Shown here in pieces: positions 16,809 to 25,123 of a stretch of DNA of 38,053 nt. How positions within the stretch are numbered: the stretch's first letter is position 1; every line of letters begins with the position of its first letter. The stretch is from Planctomycetota bacterium (GTDB lineage: Bacteria; Planctomycetota; UBA1135; GCA-002686595). The notes under the pieces were generated by a model. That model worked only from the letters and a program-made list of their open reading frames with translations. It had not been told where the DNA came from and made no database searches. The DNA is taken from positions 1 to 38,053 of the forward strand of contig VGZD01000028.1 of assembly GCA_016872715.1 (NCBI GenBank). The letters run 5' to 3'. The translations under genes and the position numbers were made by a program.

Positions 16809-18581
16809 TTGGCTTCACGACAACGGCCCATCGTCTGGACTCGGATCTTCGTGCTCTCGTGCCTCGCGCCATTCGCGACCGGGCAGATCTCCGAACGTTG
16901 GAGCCTGGACGCCACGACACCTCTCGTCGGCGCCACGGACGAGGTGACGGCCGCGACCCACGTGGGTCAGGGGGTTCTGCTCGTCGCCGTCCACTCGGAG
17001 CTGGGCACGAGCCAAGCCACGCGCGTTCGAGCGCACGACAACTCCCCGGGCGTGTCCTGGGAGCTGAACCCGCTCCCCGCTGGCGCGCGCTTCACGCAGG
17101 CCCACGCCGACGGCGTGGGCGGGGCCTACTTGACCGGAATCTGGCGGCCGCTATCCGGGAGCGCCGCACCGCAGGTCGTGGCCACCCGTGTCGACAGCAC
17201 GGGGATGCAGAGCTGGACGCTCGCGTGGTCCCCGGTCGGTTTTTCAGCGACGCAGGACTCGCTGCGCTCCACGCTCGACAGCGCTGGCAACCTGTGGGTC
17301 GCCGGAACCCGCGGATCGGGTGACAGCATCTTCGTGCGCAGGCTCTCCCCGACGGGCAGCGTGCTCGCCGACAACGAGGTGACGGGCATCGCGACGACGG
17401 TGCTCAAGGACATCAGCCCCGTTCCCGGCGGTGGCATCGTGACCGCCGGTCGACGCAACCAGCGGGCCTTCGTGCGCGCCTTTGGTACCGCCGGTCAAGA
17501 ACTGTGGAGCCACAGCTACACGCAGCCGAGCGGCACGGCGACGTCGGGGTATGTCGACATCGATTGCGACCGCAGATCCGGCCGCGTGTTCGCGTGTGGA
17601 GCGATCAACGACGGGCTTCCGGGGCAGACCGGACTGATCGCGGTCTTCGAGCCGTCGGGAACGCTGCTCTTCACGCGGCGCGTCTACGACATCATCTACG
17701 GAAACAACTGGCCGTCGACCTTCGACGCGCTGACGGTGCGCGAGGATGGCCGCTTGTTCGCCCTCGGCCGCATTGGTTCGGCGCTGCCCCAGTGGAATGC
17801 CTTCTGGATGCAGGTCCATCCCGACGGAGTGACTGGCTTCAGCCTCTGGCAGCCGGTCGACCCCAGCGAGTCGGCCTACCCCGGCTCACGATTGCTCGCG
17901 GGCCCGGTCAATCAGGTGTGGACCCTGACCGCGTGGGGTGCCCCGCAACAGGCAGCGCCCACCCGCTGGCTGCTGCAGGAACTCGGCCTGTTCAACTACG
18001 CGGCTGGCAGCTTCGATTCGTTCCCGACGTCCGCTTCGGGCACGGTGCCGAGCTGGCTCGGCATGGAGCGGATCGATGAGGGCCTCATGCTCCACGGCTC
18101 CCTCGGCCCGGCGGCCGACGGTTCGCTGGACGGGTTCATCACGACGCTCACCACGTCGGAGCTTCCGACGGGTTACTGCGAGGCGACCCCGACGACCCAG
18201 GGCTGTCTCCCCCACCTCGCCTACACGGGCCAGCTCGGTTACGCCGGGCAGCCGCTGTGGCTCTTCGCGGGTCACTTGCCGAATCAGACGAACGCCATGT
18301 TCTTCTACTCGACTGTCGGTTCGGCCTCGGTGCCCTACGGGAGCGGAACTCGGTGCGTCGCGGCGCCGATGCGTCGCTCTCCCGTGCAAGCGACCGGCGG
18401 GTCTCCCGCGGGTGTGGTCGATTGCAGCGGTGCGGTCTCGATCAACTTCTGGAACTTCGTCGCGTCGGACCCCGGGTCTCAGGTCTCGGGCACGCAGTTC
18501 TTCGTGCAGGCCTGGAGCCGCGACCCCGGCGACTCCAAGGGCAAGCTGACGGGCGCCGTGCGAGTCATGGTGCCCTACTGA
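16809..18581 (+). CDS. Exported beta-propeller-like protein with a planctomycete-type C-terminal Cys domain
   Basis: A 590-residue secreted protein. Residues 1-26 are a signal peptide (basic start, hydrophobic IFVLSCLAPFATG). From about 30 to 450 it consists of repeated units containing GNLWVAGTR, GGGIVTAGRRNQRAFV and GRLFALGRIG-type strands, as in SBBP/PQQ-like propellers with about 50-60 residues per blade. The last 130 residues form a separate domain: GYCEATPTTQGCLPHLAYTG, then LWLFAGHLPNQTNAMFFYS, then a CVAAPMRR segment and GTQFFVQAWSRDPG near the end. I recall the same layout at the C-termini of many planctomycete exported proteins; it has no assigned function and may be for sorting or attachment. 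The TTG start is fixed by AAGGAGG. Confidence 0.8.
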   Translation: MASRQRPIVWTRIFVLSCLAPFATGQISERWSLDATTPLVGATDEVTAATHVGQGVLLVAVHSELGTSQATRVRAHDNSPGVSWELNPLPAGARFTQAHADGVGGAYLTGIWRPLSGSAAPQVVATRVDSTGMQSWTLAWSPVGFSATQDSLRSTLDSAGNLWVAGTRGSGDSIFVRRLSPTGSVLADNEVTGIATTVLKDISPVPGGGIVTAGRRNQRAFVRAFGTAGQELWSHSYTQPSGTATSGYVDIDCDRRSGRVFACGAINDGLPGQTGLIAVFEPSGTLLFTRRVYDIIYGNNWPSTFDALTVREDGRLFALGRIGSALPQWNAFWMQVHPDGVTGFSLWQPVDPSESAYPGSRLLAGPVNQVWTLTAWGAPQQAAPTRWLLQELGLFNYAAGSFDSFPTSASGTVPSWLGMERIDEGLMLHGSLGPAADGSLDGFITTLTTSELPTGYCEATPTTQGCLPHLAYTGQLGYAGQPLWLFAGHLPNQTNAMFFYSTVGSASVPYGSGTRCVAAPMRRSPVQATGGSPAGVVDCSGAVSINFWNFVASDPGSQVSGTQFFVQAWSRDPGDSKGKLTGAVRVMVPY

Positions 18582-18634
18582 GTCCGCCACTCGTCCAGCG
18601 TCGCCAGCGAGTGACGCGAGACGGCCCGCACGGA

Positions 18635-18664
18635 CCAAGTTGGCGCGAGCTCGCGCCGGCTTGG
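18635..18664 (+). terminator. Long palindrome between convergent genes (likely terminator)
   Basis: GGCGCGAGCTCGCGCC (18642-18657) is a perfect 16-base palindrome. It is extended by CCAAG and CTTGG with two U-G wobble pairs between, giving a 30-base hairpin in plus-strand RNA. It overlaps the start of the region holding the minus-strand stop at 18666. It probably ends transcription of the propeller gene. Confidence 0.6.
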
Positions 18665-18665
18665 G

Positions 18666-20573
18666 TCAGCGGCGTTGGCGCGAAGGAACCGGCAACTTCT
18701 GGCCCGGCGGCAGCCACGGCAAGTAGTACTCGACGTAGCCCAGGTGCATCTCGTCGAAGGTCTGCGGTCCCCACTTCACCGTCACGGACGGATCCGGATT
18801 CGCGGGATTCGCAGGGCTGTTGTCGTACCAGGCCGTGAAGCGCAAGGACTCGCCGGCTTGCAGCAGGAGCGGCTCCGCGAAGCGATAGAACATCTGCCAG
18901 TTGAAGTCGTAGCGGGGCACGTCGAGCAACGTCGTCGCGGCGCCGTCGCGCCCGACGCGCTCGTATCGACAAGCCTTGCCGCGCACGTGCATGTGCGGCA
19001 CGAAGCCGAGCACCACTGCATCGAGCGGCACCGGGATCGACGCCGACTCCTCGTGGTTGGACGCGCCAGCGGGGATGCGGATCCGAGGGTTGACGATCCC
19101 GATCGTGCGCACCTCGTGACGCGGCGGCTCGCTCGCGAACACGACGCCAATGCGAGTCACGTCCGTCGTTTCCGTGCCGTTGGGCGTGTAGTGCATCTGG
19201 AAGCGCAGCTTCGCTCCCTTCGGCAACAGCTTGGCGTAGCCGTCGGGATAGACGAGCGAACCTTGGCCGGGCACGTAGGCCGCCCAGAAGCCCAGTCGCT
19301 CTTCCTCGGCGATGTCATCGTCGCCGCGCCGCTTGCGCCGACCGGCGTTCTGCGCCTCGAGCGTCGGATCGATCAGGTGGACGAGCACGTGGTGCACCAC
19401 TCCGGCGGCGCCGGGTCGCACTTCGATCGCGCGCACCCAGCGATCCTCCTCGAGCCCGGTCTCGACGATCACGTTCTGGTAAGGCATCGTCCCGCTCGCC
19501 TTGACGGTCAGGGGCTCGGCGAACTGGAACACGCGGTCGGGCGTCGGGATGTTCCACTCGCCCGCGAACTGGCGCGGCAGCGGCGCGGTCGTCGGATCGC
19601 CCTTGGGCTTGCCGCCGGCGAGCCACGCGAGCAGGTCGGCGCGCTCGCGCTCCCCGAGCGACTTGTCGTTGGCCCACGGTGTCGTCGCGGGCTCATCCGC
19701 GGCGCGCTCGAGAGGCGAGGCGAACCACGGCGGCATCACGCCCTTCTCCACCACGCGCCGGATCATGCCGGCGTGCGCGACGACATCCTCGTAGCGCTCG
19801 AGCGAGAACGGCGCGACGCCACCGTCACGATGGCACTCGACGCAACGCTGCTCGACGATGCGCTCGACGCGCTCGTGGTAGGTCACTTCCGTCGTCGGCG
19901 CGGGTGCGTCTCCCAGGTCGAGCTCGCAACCTGGCGCATCGGTCGCGGCCACGAGCAGCGGCTCGCCGCGCAGGAGTGATCGCAGCGCATCTTGGAGGAA
20001 GCGGCGGCGCGGCTTCTCGAGCGAATACCCAACGCCGTGCTGGTCATCGACCGCACCGTGGAATTGCACGGTGAAGGCCGCATCCGTCACGATCACGTCG
20101 GTGGTCGTGGTCGCACCCAGCGCACGCGCCAGCCGCCCCTCGGCATCGCGCACGACCGTCGCGCTCGCGCCAAAACGCTCCGCGAGCGACTGCAGCGACT
20201 CATCGCTGTCCGTCGCGACCGGATCGACGATCACCCAACGCACACCCGGCGTCGCGGCCTGCGAGAGCTCGACCAAGGTCGGCGTGAACTTGGCGCTCAG
20301 CGGGCAAGTCGGACTCAGGAAGGCGAACACGACGAACTTGGCTTCCCCGGGCAAGCTGACGTCGACACCGGCGACCGAACGCACGCTCGCCACCGCCGCG
20401 CGCCGCCCGACGCCGTGTTCCGAGGGCTCGAGGACCTTGGGAGCCCACTTCGAGCTCGGCACCGGCGCCGCAGCGCCCTGCGGTTCTCGCGCCGAAGAGA
20501 ATCCCGACAGCACGAGCTGAAGGACAACGGTTCCGAACAGGGACCTCGACAGGCGCAGGGACCGTGCTCGCAT
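18666..20573 (-). CDS. Secreted redoxin - cytochrome c - copper type II monooxygenase-like fusion
   Basis: A 635-residue exported protein. Residues 1-28 are a signal peptide. A thioredoxin-fold redoxin domain spans about 60-205, with FLSPTC90PLS as the active-site loop (one Cys, so CxxS, not a dithiol). A single heme site C244VEC247H follows, with M280 in GVMPPW as possible distal ligand. The C-terminal half (about 335-620) resembles PHM/DBH-type copper monooxygenases: VVH394H395VLVH399, QMH461YTPNG, and GFVPH527MH529VRG supply the expected His/Met copper ligands. The triple architecture is a recurrent planctomycete type. It probably performs an oxidative reaction in the periplasm, with unknown substrate. 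The ATG lies ten bases after a TAGCCT box, in the short gap after the GNAT gene. Confidence 0.85.
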   Translation of the reverse strand: MRARSLRLSRSLFGTVVLQLVLSGFSSAREPQGAAAPVPSSKWAPKVLEPSEHGVGRRAAVASVRSVAGVDVSLPGEAKFVVFAFLSPTCPLSAKFTPTLVELSQAATPGVRWVIVDPVATDSDESLQSLAERFGASATVVRDAEGRLARALGATTTTDVIVTDAAFTVQFHGAVDDQHGVGYSLEKPRRRFLQDALRSLLRGEPLLVAATDAPGCELDLGDAPAPTTEVTYHERVERIVEQRCVECHRDGGVAPFSLERYEDVVAHAGMIRRVVEKGVMPPWFASPLERAADEPATTPWANDKSLGERERADLLAWLAGGKPKGDPTTAPLPRQFAGEWNIPTPDRVFQFAEPLTVKASGTMPYQNVIVETGLEEDRWVRAIEVRPGAAGVVHHVLVHLIDPTLEAQNAGRRKRRGDDDIAEEERLGFWAAYVPGQGSLVYPDGYAKLLPKGAKLRFQMHYTPNGTETTDVTRIGVVFASEPPRHEVRTIGIVNPRIRIPAGASNHEESASIPVPLDAVVLGFVPHMHVRGKACRYERVGRDGAATTLLDVPRYDFNWQMFYRFAEPLLLQAGESLRFTAWYDNSPANPANPDPSVTVKWGPQTFDEMHLGYVEYYLPWLPPGQKLPVPSRQRR

Positions 20574-20583
20574 GGCTCGCGCA

Positions 20584-20589
20584 AGGCTA
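20584..20589 (-). promoter_or_regulatory. -10-like element TAGCCT before the redoxin/cytochrome gene
   Basis: On the minus strand TAGCCT ends ten bases before the ATG at 20573, within a 45-base intergenic gap. It predicts a nearly leaderless transcript separate from the upstream GNAT gene. Confidence 0.45.
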
Positions 20590-20618
20590 ACCCACGCGCC
20601 GACCGCACGTTCCGCCGC

Positions 20619-21089
20619 TCACTCCTTGACCATCAGCTCCCAGGCGCGGACGAAGCCCCAGCGCTCGCCCATCGAGATCAGCGCGTCGTCGTTGTGTCCG
20701 GCGCGGGCTGCGAGCGTGGCGTGCCCGCGCGCGACGAGCAGGCCGTCGACATGGGCGACGAGCTCGCGCGCGACACCGCGGTGGCGCAGGGACGGATCGA
20801 CGTGCAGCACGAGCACCATCGGCTGGGTCGTGCCCAACAGCGGGTCGGTGAATGGACCGGTGAAACACAGGCCCCACACGCGCGAGCCGCTCGCGGCGCC
20901 CTGCTCCTCGGCCACGACGAGCACGCACTCAGGAGCTTGGAAGTGCTGTCGCAGACAGCGCTCGGCGGCCCCGGCGGGATAGGGCGCGTCCGAGTATTGG
21001 GCGTGGAATTCCGCGGCCGAGGCGTCGAGCGAGGCGCTCTGGGCGAGCGCCTCCTCGAGGGAGGTGACATGGCGCAGCTGCAACTTCAT
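20619..21089 (-). CDS. GNAT family N-acetyltransferase
   Basis: A 156-residue cytosolic protein with a GNAT fold. The acetyl-CoA-binding motif A is at about 104-125: VLVLHVDPSLRHRGVARELVAH, where RHRGVA is the pyrophosphate-binding Q/R-x-x-G-x-G/A loop. A late segment reads GHNDDALISMGERWGFVRAWELMVK, in which N-x-x-A-x-x-x-x-x-x-x-G-F is typical of GNAT motif B. The acceptor substrate is unknown. The start is ATG 21089, 12 bases after TATCTT; the frame is open further upstream to 21197 but that part is Ala/Arg-rich and unlike a GNAT N-terminus. It is divergent from tig with a 176-base gap. Confidence 0.8.
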   Translation of the reverse strand: MKLQLRHVTSLEEALAQSASLDASAAEFHAQYSDAPYPAGAAERCLRQHFQAPECVLVVAEEQGAASGSRVWGLCFTGPFTDPLLGTTQPMVLVLHVDPSLRHRGVARELVAHVDGLLVARGHATLAARAGHNDDALISMGERWGFVRAWELMVKE

Positions 21090-21101
21090 GGCTGGGCTCC
21101 G

Positions 21102-21107
21102 AAGATA
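21102..21107 (-). promoter_or_regulatory. -10-like element TATCTT before the GNAT gene
   Basis: TATCTT on the minus strand ends 12 bases before the ATG at 21089. It belongs to the near-leaderless class seen elsewhere in the window. Confidence 0.45.
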
Positions 21108-21186
21108 GGCCGCGATGGGCGCGGAAACAGCCCGCGGCGCGCCGGCGGCCGCGGCAGCCCGGGGACGCGGATCGAGCGCTCGTCGA

Positions 21187-21216
21187 TGGACGGCCACGCC
21201 ACCCCCCCGCTAGACT
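21187..21216 (+). promoter_or_regulatory. Promoter for tig (TGGACG - 18 bp - TAGACT)
   Basis: TGGACG at 21187-21192 and TAGACT at 21211-21216 are spaced 18 bases apart. The -10 sits in GCTAGACTCTTCGCCC, the same block as before ettA and the MBL gene. The leader would be about 43 bases to GTG 21266. A run of seven C lies in the spacer. Confidence 0.55.
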
Positions 21217-21265
21217 CTTCGCCCGCGAATTCTCGCTCCCGGACTCCCAACCTTCAGGTCCCGCC

Positions 21266-22549
21266 GTGCAGCTCACCGTCGATCGCCCCGCACCCTGCCA
21301 AGCCAAGGTCTCCTTCACCGTTCCGACCACGGAATTCGAGGCCGAGTTCCACAAGGCGCTCAAGGAGCTCGGCAAGCGCATGAAGATCAAGGGCTTCCGG
21401 CCCGGGCACGTGCCGCCGGACGTCGTCAACCGCATGCAGGGCAAGGAGCTGCGGCAGGAAGTGGCGATGCGCTTCGTCAATCAGGCCTACTCGCGCGCCA
21501 TCGAGGAGCACAAGCTGCGCCCGCTCGCGCACCCGTCGGTGGACTTCGGAGAGCCCTTCGCGGGCGTCGATTTCGCCTACAGTTTCGAGTTCTCCCTGCG
21601 CCCCGAGTTCACCCTCGGCAGCTACAAGGGCCTCGAGATCGAGTCGTCGCTGCCGCCGGTCGTCGAAGAGGAGATCGAGGCCGCGATCGAGCAGGCGCGC
21701 AAGAATCAGGCCCATCCCGAGCCCGTCGGCGAGGAGGGGCTCCCCGAGGACGGCATGGCGCTGTGCCGCGTGACCCTGCACCACGGCGGCGAGCAGGTCT
21801 GGCAGCGCGACGGCCTGCGCATCTCTCCCGCCGCGACCCTGCCGGGAGTCGACGCAGCCGCCTTCAAGGCCGCCCTGACGGGCAAGCAGGACGGCGAGTC
21901 GGCACAGGTCGAGCTCGATTTCCCCGCCGACTTCGAGGTCGAGTCCGCGCGCGGCCACAAGGGCACCTGCACGATCGACGTGAAGAACGCCTTCCGCGTC
22001 GTGCTGCCGAGCCGCGAGGAATTGATGAAGATCATCGGCGCCGCCGACGAGGCCGAACTCAGGAAGCGCGCCCAAGACGGCCTCGAGCAGGCCAACCGCC
22101 AGCTCGAGGACCAGCGCATCGAAACCGCGCTGCTCGAGACGGTGATCGCGGCCCACACCATGGACCTGCCGACGACGATGGTCGACGAGCAGACCAAGGG
22201 TCGCCTCGCCCAGCGTCGGAACGAGCTCGCCGGCCAAGGCCAGAGCGCCGAAGCCATCGAGCGCGAAGCGGCCGCCATCGAGGCGCAGGCCCAAGCGGAC
22301 GCCGAGAAGAGCGCCAAGGCCTACTTCCTCGTCGAGCGCATCGCCGAGGTCGAGCTGCTGCGCGTCAGCGAGCAGGAATTGCTCGGCGAGCTGCGCGGGA
22401 TCGCCGGCCGCAACCGCACGTCGTTCGACGAGGTGCGCAACTTCTACCAACAGCAGAACCTCCTGCCGCAGCTCTCCATGGAGATCCTCGAGCGCAAGGT
22501 GCGCGTGTTCCTGCGCGAGAACGCCAAGCTGCTCGCACCCAAGGTCTGA
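21266..22549 (+). CDS. tig: Trigger factor (ribosome-associated chaperone)
   Basis: A 427-residue cytosolic chaperone (E. coli: 432). The N-terminal ribosome-binding domain has the signature G43FRPGHVP50, used to dock near the tunnel exit. A central PPIase-like domain lies at about 150-245; its sequence is divergent ([17 protein letters not shown], then [16 protein letters not shown]), so prolyl isomerase activity is uncertain. The C-terminal helical arms (about 250-427) are rich in Ala/Glu/Gln as usual, and the last segment reads [17 protein letters not shown]. The start is GTG 21266 with a weak AGG as the only SD-like sequence. It heads the conserved tig-clpP-clpX order. A strong hairpin follows the stop, so clpP has its own promoter. 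Confidence 0.92.
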   Translation: MQLTVDRPAPCQAKVSFTVPTTEFEAEFHKALKELGKRMKIKGFRPGHVPPDVVNRMQGKELRQEVAMRFVNQAYSRAIEEHKLRPLAHPSVDFGEPFAGVDFAYSFEFSLRPEFTLGSYKGLEIESSLPPVVEEEIEAAIEQARKNQAHPEPVGEEGLPEDGMALCRVTLHHGGEQVWQRDGLRISPAATLPGVDAAAFKAALTGKQDGESAQVELDFPADFEVESARGHKGTCTIDVKNAFRVVLPSREELMKIIGAADEAELRKRAQDGLEQANRQLEDQRIETALLETVIAAHTMDLPTTMVDEQTKGRLAQRRNELAGQGQSAEAIEREAAAIEAQAQADAEKSAKAYFLVERIAEVELLRVSEQELLGELRGIAGRNRTSFDEVRNFYQQQNLLPQLSMEILERKVRVFLRENAKLLAPKV

Positions 22550-22574
22550 GCACGCACGCATCCCGACGCTCTGT

Positions 22575-22610
22575 GGCGGCCCGGCATCTCACGTGGGAGG
22601 CCGGGCCGCC
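22575..22610 (+). terminator. Hairpin terminator or attenuator between tig and clpP
   Basis: GGCGGCCCGGC (22575-22585) and GCCGGGCCGCC (22600-22610) form a perfect 11-bp stem with a 14-base loop. It starts 25 bases after the tig stop. No T-tract follows, so it may act as a factor-assisted terminator or a processing site. Confidence 0.65.
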
Positions 22611-22708
22611 GCCATTTGCCTCGCTCGCGGGGCGGCCGCGACTCGCCGCGCTCCCCCCCCTTCCCGTTTTCGGGCAGCCCTCGCGCGCCGATCGCGCCGC
22701 TGTGGTCC

Positions 22709-22737
22709 TTGATCCCAGCCCGCTCAAGCCGTATTCC
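22709..22737 (+). promoter_or_regulatory. Promoter for clpP (TTGATC - 17 bp - TATTCC)
   Basis: TTGATC at 22709-22714 and TATTCC at 22732-22737 have the ideal 17-base spacing. The -10 ends 27 bases before ATG 22765. There is a run of eight C at 22653-22660 and a small CCCG-TTTT-CGGG hairpin at 22663-22674 upstream. Confidence 0.5.
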
Positions 22738-22764
22738 CCACTGCCCGACAAGCCCCACACGACC

Positions 22765-23382
22765 ATGAGCGCATCCAACTACTACGTTCCCTACGTCATC
22801 GAGAAAACCGGCCGGGGCGAGCGCACCTACGACATCTACTCGCGCCTGCTCGAGGATCGGATCATCTTCATCGGCACCGCGATCGACGACAACGTCGCCA
22901 ACTCGGTGATGGCCCAGTTGCTGTTCCTCGACAAGGCCAACAAGAGTCAGGACATCAACATCTACATCAACAGCCCCGGCGGCTCCGTCACGGCTGGCCT
23001 CGCGATCTACGACACGATGCAGTTCGTGACGCCCGACGTCGCCACCTACTGCCTCGGGCAGGCGGCCTCGATGGGCGCGGTGCTGCTCGCCGGCGGCGCG
23101 AAGAACAAGCGCTACGCGCTGCCCAACAGCCGCGTGATGATCCACCAGCCCTGGGGCGGCACCCAAGGCACGGCGCTGGACATGGAGATTCAGGTCAACG
23201 AGATCCTCAAGATGAAGAAGACGCTCGAGGAGATCCTCTCGACCCACTCGGGCCGCACGCCCAAGGAGCTCGCCAAGGCCTGCGAGCGCGACAAGTTCTT
23301 CTCCTCGGAAGAGGCCAAGGAATTCGGCCTGATCGACCACGTCGTCGCGCCGTCGCACCCGGCTGCGCCAGCGAGCTCGTGA
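22765..23382 (+). CDS. clpP: ATP-dependent Clp protease proteolytic subunit ClpP
   Basis: A 205-residue serine protease subunit. The catalytic triad is visible: Ser102 in GQAASMGA, His127 in [10 protein letters not shown] and Asp176 in [15 protein letters not shown] at 68-75 forms the substrate-binding loop. The N-terminal [20 protein letters not shown] is typical of the axial-loop region and there is little propeptide. It assembles into a tetradecamer that degrades proteins fed by the ClpX unfoldase encoded next. The start ATG 22765 fits the family. The gap to clpX is 196 bases, in which a separate -10-like box is seen, so clpX may be transcribed independently as well as by read-through. Confidence 0.96.
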   Translation: MSASNYYVPYVIEKTGRGERTYDIYSRLLEDRIIFIGTAIDDNVANSVMAQLLFLDKANKSQDINIYINSPGGSVTAGLAIYDTMQFVTPDVATYCLGQAASMGAVLLAGGAKNKRYALPNSRVMIHQPWGGTQGTALDMEIQVNEILKMKKTLEEILSTHSGRTPKELAKACERDKFFSSEEAKEFGLIDHVVAPSHPAAPASS

Positions 23383-23562
23383 CGCAAACGTAATCTCGCC
23401 GACGAAACCGCCGTCGTACGCTTTCCGTGGCCTCGGAGCCCGGCCCCCGAGGTCGGACGCCGCGGCCACGGGGCGTTTGTGGAAGCACTTTCCGCAGGCA
23501 TTTTCTGCGCTCACGAGCGTAGGAATCGCACGTTGCAGTCTGCGTTCGGGACTTCGAGCCTG

Positions 23563-23568
23563 TAGGAT
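23563..23568 (+). promoter_or_regulatory. -10-like element TAGGAT ten bases before clpX
   Basis: TAGGAT ends ten bases before ATG 23579. A TTGCAG at 23533-23538 is too far (24 bases) to be a good -35. This is another member of the near-leaderless class; no SD is present. Confidence 0.45.
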
Positions 23569-23578
23569 TGGGCAAGTC

Positions 23579-25078
<1,500 letters not shown>

Positions 25079-25101
25079 CCCGGCGCGCTGCACATTTAGT
25101 G

Positions 25102-25120
25102 GCCGCGCGCCTCGCGCGGC
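25102..25120. terminator. GC hairpin between clpX and a convergent gene
   Basis: GCCGCGCG and CGCGCGGC form a perfect 8-bp stem around CCT, in the 45-base gap between the clpX stop (25078) and the minus-strand stop (25124). It probably serves both directions. No T-tract. Confidence 0.6.
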
Positions 25121-25123
25121 GCT

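Noticed and set aside
15998..23530. The 11-mer AGGAATCGCAC occurring near 16000 and again near 23520
   Set aside because: Only two copies, in different contexts and at different distances from genes; chance is the simpler explanation.
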